Assembly (NCBI GenBank): GCA_900769875.1
Contig: CAAGII010000156.1
Span: 6,333 to 70,332, forward strand
DNA: 64,000 nucleotides
Source of the DNA: Clostridia bacterium
GTDB taxonomy: Bacteria > Bacillota > Clostridia > Christensenellales > Aristaeellaceae
Direction of reading: 5' to 3'
Positions 33,675 to 41,748 of this stretch are shown here, one piece after another. The notes beneath the pieces are model-generated. The model saw only the letters and a list, made by a program, of their open reading frames with translations, was not told where the DNA came from and did no database searches. How positions within the stretch are numbered: the first letter of the stretch is position 1; each line of letters starts with the position of its first letter. The position numbers were made by a program, and so were the translations under genes.

Positions 33675-33831
33675 GGGCAGGAAGGGGCGCGCATACAGTA
33701 TGTCACCAGAAAAACTGTGCGATTCAGAAGGAACGAAGGATGCTGATGCAGAATGCATGATCTGATACGCAAATGCGTAAGAGACGACGCGGGCGCGAGC
33801 GCCTGCGATCACGATCAATGGAGCATGACCG

Positions 33832-35241
33832 ATGAACAATGCCGTGAAATCCATCAGAAATATGCCGCGCATGAAAACGCTGCGCGTTATCTTCTCCCTG
33901 GCGTGGCCTACCATGCTTGAACAGCTGATGCAGACAGCCGTGCAGTATATCGACACAGCTATGGTCGGCTCGCTCGGCACGCAGGCGACAGCCGCAGTCG
34001 GTGCGACCAGCACCGTCAACTGGATGATCGGCAGCACCATCTCCGCGCTGGGCGTGGGCTACTTGGCGTATATCTCGCAGGCTATCGGCGCGGGAGATCA
34101 CACGCGGGCCCGAAGGGCTTCGGGGCAGGCTGTGACGACGGTGCTTACCGTGGGATCGCTCCTGACCGTGTTGACACTCGCGCTGAGCGGCAGAGTGCCC
34201 GTGTGGATGCGGGTGGATCCGTCCATCTGCCAGAGTGCCGCAAGATATTTCTTCATCCTGTATACGCCCCTGCTATTTCGCAGCGCCAGCATGATCTTCG
34301 GCACGCTCCTGCGCGCTGCGGGCGATACACGAACGCCCATGCGTGTCGGCGTTGCGGTCAATGCTGTCAACATCATCCTGAATTACCTGCTGATCTACGA
34401 CACGCATACCGTATGCGGCGTAACCGTTCCCGGCGCGGGCTGGGGGATCGAGGGCGCTGCGGCGGCGAGCGCCGTGGCCTACGCGTTCGGCGGTATCGCC
34501 ATCACGATCCGGCTGTGGCAGCATCAGGTCATATCGCCCAGAGGTCAGAGCATCCGGCCTGACAGGGAGGTGCTGCTGCCCTGCATGCGCGTAGCCATAC
34601 CCAACATGCTGCAGCGCTTTGCTACCTCAATGGGGTATGTCGCGTTTGCCTCCATGATCAATTCGCTGGGTGAGGTGGCGACCGCAGCCCACACCATCGC
34701 CAACACGGTGGAATCAGCCTTCTACATTCCGGGCTGGGGTATGCAGACTGCTGCGGCCACGCTTTCCGGCAACGCACGCGGTGCAGGGGATGAAAGGCGC
34801 CTGCGTGAGCTGGGCGTGACCATGCTGCCGCTTGAGGTGACGCTGATGGTGGTATCGGGCGGCCTGCTGTTCCTCTTTGCGCCGCAGCTGATGCGCCTGT
34901 TTTCGCGCGATGAGCGGGTGATCGCCCTTGGCACGCTTGTGCTGCGCATGGTCGCGGTATCGGAGCCCTTCTATGGCGTGCCGATTGTCATCGAGGGCAT
35001 GATGCAGGGCATCGGCAAGACGGTCGCGCCGTTCGTGTTCAACGTGGCCGGCATGTGGGGCGTGCGGATTGTGGGCACCTATATCTGCACGCAGCGGTTG
35101 CATTACGGGCTTGCGTCCGCATGGGGCTGCATGATTGCCCACAACCTGCTGTTGTTTGTGCTCTTTACCATCCATTACGTGACCGGGCGGTGGCTTGCGC
35201 CGCCACGGCGGGCGAGGAAAGCGGCTCGTCAGGCGCCGTAG
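33832..35241 (+). CDS. MATE-family efflux transporter
   Basis: 469 residues with twelve predicted helices in two six-helix halves. The first half begins with SLAWPTMLEQLMQTAVQYIDTAMVGSLG, a typical MATE N-terminus (PxxxxxxxxxxxxxxDxxxvgxlG). The second half begins near residue 245 (VAIPNMLQRFATSMGYVAFA). MATE proteins export drugs or metabolites using Na+ or H+. The start at 33832 has GGAG about 8 bases upstream. Its 3' end overlaps the convergent epimerase gene by 13 bases. No strong promoter was recognised in the 230 bases upstream, which are shared with the divergent nifS promoter. Confidence 0.92.
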   Translation: MNNAVKSIRNMPRMKTLRVIFSLAWPTMLEQLMQTAVQYIDTAMVGSLGTQATAAVGATSTVNWMIGSTISALGVGYLAYISQAIGAGDHTRARRASGQAVTTVLTVGSLLTVLTLALSGRVPVWMRVDPSICQSAARYFFILYTPLLFRSASMIFGTLLRAAGDTRTPMRVGVAVNAVNIILNYLLIYDTHTVCGVTVPGAGWGIEGAAAASAVAYAFGGIAITIRLWQHQVISPRGQSIRPDREVLLPCMRVAIPNMLQRFATSMGYVAFASMINSLGEVATAAHTIANTVESAFYIPGWGMQTAAATLSGNARGAGDERRLRELGVTMLPLEVTLMVVSGGLLFLFAPQLMRLFSRDERVIALGTLVLRMVAVSEPFYGVPIVIEGMMQGIGKTVAPFVFNVAGMWGVRIVGTYICTQRLHYGLASAWGCMIAHNLLLFVLFTIHYVTGRWLAPPRRARKAARQAP

Positions 35242-36197
35242 CGGGCGATCATGTCGTCGCACCAGTTGTCCCATGCGCTGTCCACGATTTGCCCGTGCGC
35301 ATCCATGCAGGCGATGGTGCGGCGCAGCCCCTCGCGCAGGGAGACTTGACAGGCAAAGCCCGGAAGCAGAGTCTTGATTTTGCTGTTGTCAAACACGGCG
35401 GGATGCGCCTTGTCGCCATGCAGCTCAGCAAAAAGAGAAGGCTCGGCTTCCACCAGACGGTCGGAGGCAACGTGCACAAGCTTCGGCGGCTGCGCGCCCG
35501 CAGCCTCGGCGATCAGTTCTGCGACCTCGTTCCAGCTGTGGCACTCGTCAGAAACGATGTTCAGCGTTTCGCACGCGGTTGCGGGCGTGGTGATGATGCC
35601 GTGAAGCGCGCGCGCAGTGTCCATCGCGTGTGTGCAGGTGGCGAAGATATTGCCGTCGCCCGGAACGAGGATGGGCTTTCCCTCCCGCATGCGCTGCACC
35701 AGCGTGTACGGAGCATGGCGCGGGCGCAGAATGAAGGGAATCATCGTATTGCCATAGGTCATGAAGGGCCTGACAATGGTCACGGGCATAGCGGCTACGC
35801 GGAAAAGCTCCTCACACAGGATTTTCTGCTGCGCGTACGCGGAGTAGGGGTTGACAGCCGGGGTTGCTTCGCTGATGACGGGGTGGCGCGGAGGCTTCTC
35901 ATAGACCGTAGCCGTGGACACAAAGACATAGCGGTCGCACAGCCCCTCAAAGCAGCGGATGCGCATTTGCGCCTGATCCGGCGTGAAGGTGATAAAATCA
36001 ACCACCGCGTCAAAATGCTCGCGGCGCAAAAGCGCTGTGAGCGCGCTTTCATCATTGACGTCACAGCGCATAAGGCGGCAACGCGGCGGAAGTGGATGCG
36101 CCGAGCGCATGACGCAGGTGACCTCGTGCAGCGTGGTGAACAGCTCGCTGACGCTTGACGAAATCACGCCTGCGCCGCCAAGCAGACATACCTTCAT
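35229..36197 (-). CDS. NAD-dependent epimerase/dehydratase-like protein (extended SDR)
   Basis: 322 residues. The N-terminal Rossmann motif is LLGGAGVISSS, a looser form of GxxGxxG. The DVND segment binds the cofactor adenine, followed by STATVYE and the catalytic YSAYAQQK (YxxxK). Such proteins act on nucleotide sugars or, in plants, on RNA-binding partners; the degenerate glycine motif leaves activity uncertain. The start at 36197 has AAGGGGG 8 bases upstream. It is divergent from the hydroxyacid dehydrogenase gene and convergent with, and overlapping, the MATE gene. Confidence 0.85.
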   Translation of the reverse strand: MKVCLLGGAGVISSSVSELFTTLHEVTCVMRSAHPLPPRCRLMRCDVNDESALTALLRREHFDAVVDFITFTPDQAQMRIRCFEGLCDRYVFVSTATVYEKPPRHPVISEATPAVNPYSAYAQQKILCEELFRVAAMPVTIVRPFMTYGNTMIPFILRPRHAPYTLVQRMREGKPILVPGDGNIFATCTHAMDTARALHGIITTPATACETLNIVSDECHSWNEVAELIAEAAGAQPPKLVHVASDRLVEAEPSLFAELHGDKAHPAVFDNSKIKTLLPGFACQVSLREGLRRTIACMDAHGQIVDSAWDNWCDDMIARYGA

Positions 36198-36242
36198 GAT
36201 TGTACCCCCTTTTCGCGCTTGTCCGCGCCCGTAAAGACGCGC

Positions 36243-36284
36243 TTGACAAGCGGCGAGAATGCATTAAAATGATATCCATATCAT
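36243..36284 (+). promoter_or_regulatory. Promoter with palindromic operator candidate, 2-hydroxyacid dehydrogenase gene
   Basis: TTGACA (36243-36248), 16-base spacer, TAAAAT (36265-36270). Overlapping the -10 and start region, 36269-36284 reads ATGATATCCATATCAT, a perfect 7-base inverted repeat around CC. Confidence 0.72.
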
Positions 36285-36302
36285 ATCCTGGCGAAGGAGT
36301 AG

Positions 36303-37259
36303 GTGTCAAGCTTGAAAATCGCAGTTCTGGAATCCCTTGGTATCCCGGATGACGCGCTGCATGCGCTTGAGGAGCCCTTCAGGGCGGAGGGACACTGTTT
36401 TGCGCATCATGAGCGCACGACGGACACAGCCGTGCTGCAGCAGGAAATGTGGGACGCGGACGCCGTGATTCTCGCGAACATGCCCCTGCCTGCGGAGGCG
36501 ATCGACAGCGCGGAGCGTCTCGGCTTTATTGATGTGGCGTTCACGGGCGTCGACCATGTTGCTATGGAGTGTGTGCGCAGACACGGCATCACGCTGAGCA
36601 ATGCGTCCGGCTATTCCAATGAAGCCGTGGCGGAGCTTGGCGTAGGCATGGTGCTGAGCCTTATGCGCAAGCTTCCTCAGGTGGAGGAGAAATGCAGAAC
36701 GGGCGGCACCAAAGCCGGTCTGATCGGCTGCGAGCTGCGCGGAAAGACTGTCGGCGTTGTGGGGCTTGGGCAGATTGGCCGTCGTACAGCGGAATTGATG
36801 CACGCCTTTGGCTGCAGGATTCTGTCCAGCAGCAGATCCAGGCACGCGGATTGTCCCGCATATGTGACCGAGCTTCCGCTTGCGGACGTACTGCGGGAGA
36901 GCGATGTGGTGATGCTGCACTGCCCGCTGAATGAGTCAACGCGCGGGCTGATCGGCATGAACGAGTTGAAGCTGATGAAGCCTACAGCCATGCTTGTCAA
37001 CCTTGCGCGCGGGCCCGTGGTGGTAGCAAGGGAGCTTGCGGACGCGCTCAATCAGGGCGTGATTGCCGCGGCAGCTGTGGACGTGTTTGACAGGGAGCCG
37101 CCGCTTGACGCGGACGAGCCGTTGCTCCATTGCCGCAACATCATGGTCACGCCGCACGTGGCGTTTGCAACGCAGGAGTCGATGCTGCTGCGTGCGCAGA
37201 TCGTGTTTGACAACCTCCGCGCATGGCTGCAGGGCAGACCGCAGAACGTGGTGAAATGA
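36303..37259 (+). CDS. D-isomer-specific 2-hydroxyacid dehydrogenase
   Basis: About 318 residues. The NAD-binding Rossmann motif is VGVVGLGQIGRRTAEL. Catalytic residues: Arg in VNLARGPVV, Glu in VDVFDREPP and His in MVTPHVAFAT. Members reduce 2-keto acids to D-2-hydroxy acids or oxidise phosphoglycerate-like substrates; specificity cannot be read. The start is GTG at 36303 (AAGGAG 3 bases away) or, perhaps better, TTG at 36312 with AGGTG 6 bases upstream, giving MKIAVLES. It has its own promoter and a strong terminator. Confidence 0.92.
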   Translation: MSSLKIAVLESLGIPDDALHALEEPFRAEGHCFAHHERTTDTAVLQQEMWDADAVILANMPLPAEAIDSAERLGFIDVAFTGVDHVAMECVRRHGITLSNASGYSNEAVAELGVGMVLSLMRKLPQVEEKCRTGGTKAGLIGCELRGKTVGVVGLGQIGRRTAELMHAFGCRILSSSRSRHADCPAYVTELPLADVLRESDVVMLHCPLNESTRGLIGMNELKLMKPTAMLVNLARGPVVVARELADALNQGVIAAAAVDVFDREPPLDADEPLLHCRNIMVTPHVAFATQESMLLRAQIVFDNLRAWLQGRPQNVVK

Positions 37260-37266
37260 ACAACGC

Positions 37267-37305
37267 AAAAGATGCTGCTTCCTTTGATCCGAAGCAGCAT
37301 CTTTT
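37267..37305. terminator. Bidirectional terminator
   Basis: AAAAGATGCTGCTTC and GAAGCAGCATCTTTT form a perfect 15-base stem with A and T tracts on either side. It separates the convergent dehydrogenase gene and BMP-type transporter operon. Confidence 0.92.
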
Positions 37306-37312
37306 GGCGTGC

Positions 37313-38215
37313 TTATCTTGCGGCTCTGCGCTTTTTCCACAGATCGCGCATGGCCAGTAGCACCATCATCAGGATGGTTCCGATGTAGGGGAAGGTCGCG
37401 GTCAGCGTGGGATTGATCACGCCCTGCATGCGCGTGCCAGCCGCGTCCACAAAACCGAAGAGCAGCGCGGCGAGGAACACAAGCGGTGGATTGGCACGTC
37501 CGAAAATCACGCAGGCGACAGCCACATAGCCCCGCGAGGCGCTCATGTTTTCCGTGAAGGTTGAAAGGTAGCCCAAGGAAAGGTACGCGCCGGACAAGCC
37601 GCAGAGCATGCCGCAGAGGTTGGCGGCGAGGTACTTCATTTTTTCAGGGCTGCGTCCCACGCTGCGCAGGCTTTCCGGCTGCTCGCCGCTGGCATGCAGC
37701 CAAAAGCCCAGCGGGGTACGGTACAGCATCACCCAGCATAGCACCACAAGCACGAGCGCGACGATCACCATCATGTTGATGGTGACCGGTACGCCGCCGA
37801 TCACGCCAAGATTCAGATCCGGCAACTTGACCACCGCTCCCGTGGAGGGATGGAAGGAGCCGTTCTGCCCGGGAATCGAACGGAGCATGAAGGTCGTCAG
37901 CGCCATGGCGAAGATGTTCAGCGCCACGCCGATGATGAACTCATCGCTTTTGAAGCGGATGACAAACAGCCCGAAGAACATACCGAACAGGAGTCCGACT
38001 GCCAGTGCGAACACGAGCCCCATCACCCAGCTGTTGCACAGCCAGGAGCCCATCACAGCCGCGAACGCGCCTGCGACCATCATGCCGTCGATGCCGATGT
38101 TCATCATGCCCGCCTGATCGGTGAGCAGGCAGCCCAGTCCGGCAAGGATCACGATGGTTGCGGTGTTGATGGCGTTGAGCAGGGTGGAAAGGTTGAATAC
38201 AGCGCTCCAGTCCAT
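37313..38215 (-). CDS. BMP-type ABC transporter permease 2
   Basis: 300 residues, polytopic, of the BPD_transp_2 (RbsC/YufQ-like) family. The characteristic stretch is GLGCLLTDQAGMMNIGIDGMM near residue 30, in which G-x-N-I-G-x-[ED]-G-M marks nucleoside/simple-sugar permeases. Later: GEQPESLRSVGRSPEKMKY, the coupling-helix region. It forms the membrane channel together with the upstream permease, starting 3 bases after it. The gene is last in its operon. Confidence 0.92.
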   Translation of the reverse strand: MDWSAVFNLSTLLNAINTATIVILAGLGCLLTDQAGMMNIGIDGMMVAGAFAAVMGSWLCNSWVMGLVFALAVGLLFGMFFGLFVIRFKSDEFIIGVALNIFAMALTTFMLRSIPGQNGSFHPSTGAVVKLPDLNLGVIGGVPVTINMMVIVALVLVVLCWVMLYRTPLGFWLHASGEQPESLRSVGRSPEKMKYLAANLCGMLCGLSGAYLSLGYLSTFTENMSASRGYVAVACVIFGRANPPLVFLAALLFGFVDAAGTRMQGVINPTLTATFPYIGTILMMVLLAMRDLWKKRRAAR

Positions 38216-38218
38216 GCT

Positions 38219-39328
38219 TCAGCCCTCCTTCCGAATGCTCTGCGCGGCATGCCTGCGGGTGCGTAAGGCGCGGATTTCCGCCATCACGCCCTCCTCGGCG
38301 GCCATAAAGAAGATAATGATGGATTGCACAATCATAATCAGCTCGCTGGAAACGCCGACCTGACTCTGCATCTTGATCGCGCCCGTTTTGAGGATGCCGA
38401 AGAAGAAGCTCATCAGGATGATGCCAAGAGGCCGGTAGCGCATAATCATGGCTACAAGCATGCCGTCAAAATAGAACTCGTTGGAAAAATCTGGCTTGAA
38501 GCGTCCCTGTACGCCAAAGGTCTCGAACATGCCAAGCAGACCGCACATGGCGCCGGATACGAGCATGGCGATGATAGCCAGCTTGTCCGCCTTGATGCCG
38601 CTAAAGCGCGCGAAGCGGGAATTCTGTCCGCTCAGCTTCATCTCGAAGCCTGCGGTGGTGCGGGACATGATATACCACACCAGCAGCGAAATGATGGCGA
38701 TGTAGAACACACTCTCGGTCAGATTGGAGCCACGGGTGATCTTACTAAACATCAGATCACCCGCGATCTTTGCAGTGCCCTTGGTCTGCGTGGGATCCTT
38801 GAGCGGCCCTGTGGACATGTAGTTGCAGAAGTAGATGGCGATGGAGTTCATCAGGATGGTCGTGATGACCTCGTTGATGTGCAGCTTCACCTTCAAAAGC
38901 GCCGGAATGAGCGCGTAGAGCGCACCGGCTGCGACGGCGGCAAGCAGGCACACAGGCAGCGCGAGCCAGGGCGAAACCCCGGTGAGCAGCGCGCCGAAGT
39001 ACGCGGAGGCAAGCGCGCCCAGAAACATCTGTCCTTCGCCGCCGACGTTGAAGATACCGGCCTGCGACGCGACGGCGGTCGCAAGACCCGTGATGCACAG
39101 CTGCGCCGACTTGTAGAGCGTGTTGGAGAAGTTGCGGTTGAGGAGTGTCGAAAGAAAATCGGAAGGGGAGGTCAGTTGGATATCGCCAAACGCGCCCGCG
39201 AAGAGCGCGCCCCATGCTTCCAGCGGAGCATGGCCCGTCAGCACCATGATGATGCTGCCAAGCACGCCTGCAAGCAGCACGCTGCCTGTCAGGCTGACGA
39301 GGTATTCAACCCTTGCTTTGTTGCGCAT
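38219..39328 (-). CDS. BMP-type ABC transporter permease 1
   Basis: 369 residues, BPD_transp_2 family (YufP-like), with an extra N-terminal helix and periplasmic loop. Diagnostic segment ASQAGIFNVGGEGQMFLGAL near residue 90. The coupling motif is GQNSRFARFSGIKADKLA. Its ATG shares one base with the ATPase stop (TGATG). Paired with permease 2, this is the usual composition of nucleoside (BmpA-NupOPQ-like) importers. Confidence 0.92.
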   Translation of the reverse strand: MRNKARVEYLVSLTGSVLLAGVLGSIIMVLTGHAPLEAWGALFAGAFGDIQLTSPSDFLSTLLNRNFSNTLYKSAQLCITGLATAVASQAGIFNVGGEGQMFLGALASAYFGALLTGVSPWLALPVCLLAAVAAGALYALIPALLKVKLHINEVITTILMNSIAIYFCNYMSTGPLKDPTQTKGTAKIAGDLMFSKITRGSNLTESVFYIAIISLLVWYIMSRTTAGFEMKLSGQNSRFARFSGIKADKLAIIAMLVSGAMCGLLGMFETFGVQGRFKPDFSNEFYFDGMLVAMIMRYRPLGIILMSFFFGILKTGAIKMQSQVGVSSELIMIVQSIIIFFMAAEEGVMAEIRALRTRRHAAQSIRKEG

Positions 39329-40875
39329 CAGGCGTTTTCCTCCCTTCGGCTGCCGGTCATGTAGTAGCTGATCTCGGTCTTTGCGATTTCATCGGGCGCA
39401 AATTCGCCGGTGATACGCCCCTCGTAGATGGTGACCATGCGGTCGGAGAGGCGGTAAAGCTCGTCCAGATCCGCGCTGACCAGCAGGATGGCGCATCCGG
39501 CATTGCGGCGGTCGATGATCTGCCGGTGAATGGATTCCATCGCGCCGATGTCCACGCCGCGCGTCGGCTGCGCGATGATCAGCACAGGCGTATCAAAGTT
39601 GATTTCGCGCGCGATGACGACCTTCTGCATGTTGCCGCCCGACAGGGAGCCGACCGGCGTGGAGACGCCCGCGCCGCGGATGTCGTGCTTTTCAAACAGC
39701 TCCTGCGCGTATTTGCGCATTGCACGCTTTCGCATGTGCGTGCGCAGGATGGAAAACTCCTTCCGGCGCTGCTTGCCCACCACGAGATTGTCCGTGATGT
39801 CCGCCTGCGCGGATACGCCGGTGGACAGGCGATCCTCCGGCACATGGGCAAGACCGATGGCGCGGATCTGCCCGGGCGTTTTGCCACGCACATCCTGACC
39901 AAGAATGCGTATCGAGCCCTGCCTGTATGGACGCATGCCGGTGATGGCCTCGACCAGCTCGCTCTGGCCGTTGCCTTCGATGCCCGCGATGCCAAGCACT
40001 TCGCCCCGGTGCACGTTCAGGCTCAGCCCTCGAACCGCGGGAAGGCCGCGATTGTCAAAAACGTGCAGGTTCTCAATCTCGATGGCGGCTTCCGCCTGCG
40101 GCTGCTCCGTACGGTGCAGCGCGTCCAGCAGCACCTCCTTGCCGACCATCATGCTGGCAAGGATGCGCTCGTTGACGTCGCATGTGTTGCATACGCCGAC
40201 CAGACGGCCTGCGCGCATCACGCCGACGCGGTCGGAGATCGCCATCACCTCGTAAAGCTTGTGGGTGATGATGATGATCGTCATCTGCTTCTCCCTGATG
40301 ATACGGCGGATGACGGCGAAGAGCTCGTCTGTCTCCCTGGGCGTGAGGACGGCTGTCGGTTCATCCAGTATCAGCACGCTGGCGCCGCGGTGAAGCGTTT
40401 TGAGGATTTCAACACGTTGCTGAAGGCCGACGCTGATGTCCTGCACGCGATCGGTGGGCGTGACGTCCAGACCGTACTCAGCCTCCAGCTCCTCCACAAT
40501 GCGGTTGGCGCGCTTGAAATCGTAGAAGATGCCGTTCCTGCGCGGTTCGTTGTTCAGCACGATGTTCTGCGCCACGGTAAAGGAGGGCACCAGCTTGAAA
40601 TGCTGATGCACCATACCCACTCCGTGTGCGATGGCGTTGCTGGGCGAAAAAGAGCGGATTTCCTCGCCCTTCACGAACAGCTTGCCGCCGGTTGGGGTAT
40701 TGAGACCATAGAGGATGTTCATCAGCGTGGATTTGCCCGCGCCATTTTCGCCCACCAGCGCAAACACCTCGCCCTTCATCACATCGAGCGAAACATCGTC
40801 GTTGGCGAGAATGTTCGGGAATTGCATGGACACATGCTGGAAGGAAACAATGGGGGAGTCTGTCTGGATGGGCAT
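39328..40875 (-). CDS. BMP-type ABC transporter ATPase with two nucleotide-binding domains
   Basis: 515 residues from ATG 40875 (GAGG 7 bases upstream); the frame stays open to 40941, which would enter the promoter. First ATPase domain: Walker A GENGAGKSTLMN, signature ISVGLQQR, Walker B VLILDEPTAVLTP. Second: IEGNGQSEL in place of a canonical Walker A, signature LSGGNMQK, and LIIAQPTRGVD in place of Walker B (Gln for Asp-Glu). That pattern, one active and one degenerate site, is normal for sugar/nucleoside ATPases such as RbsA and NupO. Gene order ATPase-permease-permease, tightly coupled. Confidence 0.93.
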   Translation of the reverse strand: MPIQTDSPIVSFQHVSMQFPNILANDDVSLDVMKGEVFALVGENGAGKSTLMNILYGLNTPTGGKLFVKGEEIRSFSPSNAIAHGVGMVHQHFKLVPSFTVAQNIVLNNEPRRNGIFYDFKRANRIVEELEAEYGLDVTPTDRVQDISVGLQQRVEILKTLHRGASVLILDEPTAVLTPRETDELFAVIRRIIREKQMTIIIITHKLYEVMAISDRVGVMRAGRLVGVCNTCDVNERILASMMVGKEVLLDALHRTEQPQAEAAIEIENLHVFDNRGLPAVRGLSLNVHRGEVLGIAGIEGNGQSELVEAITGMRPYRQGSIRILGQDVRGKTPGQIRAIGLAHVPEDRLSTGVSAQADITDNLVVGKQRRKEFSILRTHMRKRAMRKYAQELFEKHDIRGAGVSTPVGSLSGGNMQKVVIAREINFDTPVLIIAQPTRGVDIGAMESIHRQIIDRRNAGCAILLVSADLDELYRLSDRMVTIYEGRITGEFAPDEIAKTEISYYMTGSRREENA

Positions 40876-40912
40876 GCAACCGCCTCGCTTTGCGTCTGGA
40901 ATCTCTACCTGT

Positions 40913-40941
40913 ATTATGGTCGCAATGGGCATGCTTGTCAA
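40913..40941 (-). promoter_or_regulatory. Promoter of BMP-type transporter operon
   Basis: Minus strand TTGACA (40936-40941), 17-base spacer, CATAAT (40913-40918), about 38 bases before the ATPase start codon. Confidence 0.78.
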
Positions 40942-40968
40942 CCGCTGTTTCGCATGAAATGAAGATTG

Positions 40969-41568
40969 CTATCCGCGCGCATGAGCCAGCCTGCGCGCAA
41001 GCTGCCTGACCTGATCACGCGCGCGGGTCATGACCATACCGACGTCGGTTTGGTCAAGATCAAGCCTCTCGGCCGCTACGCAGTCAAAGCCGCAGATGCC
41101 GAACACGCGCATTACTGCGGCTATGTACGTGCTGCCGAAATCCATATCGCCAATCGCGCTTCCGGCTGTTGTCAGGTACACGCAATGTCCGGCGCTGCAC
41201 AGCCCCACGGGACGATCGGATTGATAACGGAAGGTGAGATTGCGCACATACATGTTCTCCACCCAAATTTTTAGAATGGAGGGGAAGGACAAGTCCCAAT
41301 AGGGCGCTGCAATCAGCACCATATCGGCGTCCTTGAGCTGAACGGCGGGTGCAAAGAGCGGGTCGTCCCACGTGCGGGTGTCACAGAGCGCCTCCTTGCG
41401 CGCGAGCAGCGATGCATCCACAGGCTGCAAACGCATCCTCGTCAGGTCGTGCGTTGTGATTTCCACGTTCTCAAGCCGCGCGGTCAGCTCGTCAAGAAAG
41501 ACATGGGCAAGCTCCAGTGTTCTGGAGAATTGAGCGCGGGGACAGGCGTTCACAAAAAGCAGTTTCAT
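40969..41568 (-). CDS. Flavodoxin-fold NAD(P)H oxidoreductase (azoreductase/quinone reductase-like)
   Basis: 199 residues. N-terminus LLFVNACPRAQFSRTLELA is the FMN phosphate-binding loop of the AcpD/AzoR branch. AAPYWDLSFPSILKIWVENMY and LTTAGSAIGDMDFGSTY supply the flavin ring contacts. These enzymes reduce quinones, azo or nitro compounds at NAD(P)H expense. The gene sits between the BMP transporter operon and the divergent binding-protein gene and has no evident functional link with either. Confidence 0.88.
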   Translation of the reverse strand: MKLLFVNACPRAQFSRTLELAHVFLDELTARLENVEITTHDLTRMRLQPVDASLLARKEALCDTRTWDDPLFAPAVQLKDADMVLIAAPYWDLSFPSILKIWVENMYVRNLTFRYQSDRPVGLCSAGHCVYLTTAGSAIGDMDFGSTYIAAVMRVFGICGFDCVAAERLDLDQTDVGMVMTRARDQVRQLARRLAHARG

Positions 41569-41603
41569 GGGATGATCCTCCGTTTTTCGGTGCCTCTGGC
41601 TGT

Positions 41604-41677
41604 CAGGAATGGAATATACAGTACCAGACGTGAAATGATAATTCCTGCTTTTTCAGCCAATCATGCAGGAATTTTTT
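41604..41677 (+). promoter_or_regulatory. Attenuator-like leader of the BMP binding-protein gene
   Basis: A plus-strand terminator, AATTCCTGC (41640-41648) pairing with GCAGGAATT (41665-41673) followed by six T, lies between two divergent genes. It therefore cannot end an upstream coding transcript and must sit in the leader of the gene at 41749. An upstream CAGGAAT (41604-41610) can pair with ATTCCTG (41641-41647), competing with the terminator, the classic mutually exclusive arrangement of a riboswitch or attenuator. The ~30-base enclosed segment does not match the purine, preQ1 or other aptamers I can recall. The promoter upstream was not convincingly found. Confidence 0.6.
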
Positions 41678-41748
41678 CGTCGTGCAAGAATCATTACATT
41701 GCATTGCGCTGCTGTATGCAGCGCCGATTGATAAGGAGGATGATCCTG

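Noticed and set aside
41590..41650. Purine riboswitch upstream of the BMP gene
   Set aside because: The conserved purine aptamer junction and loop sequences are not present; only the terminator/anti-terminator pairing is supported.
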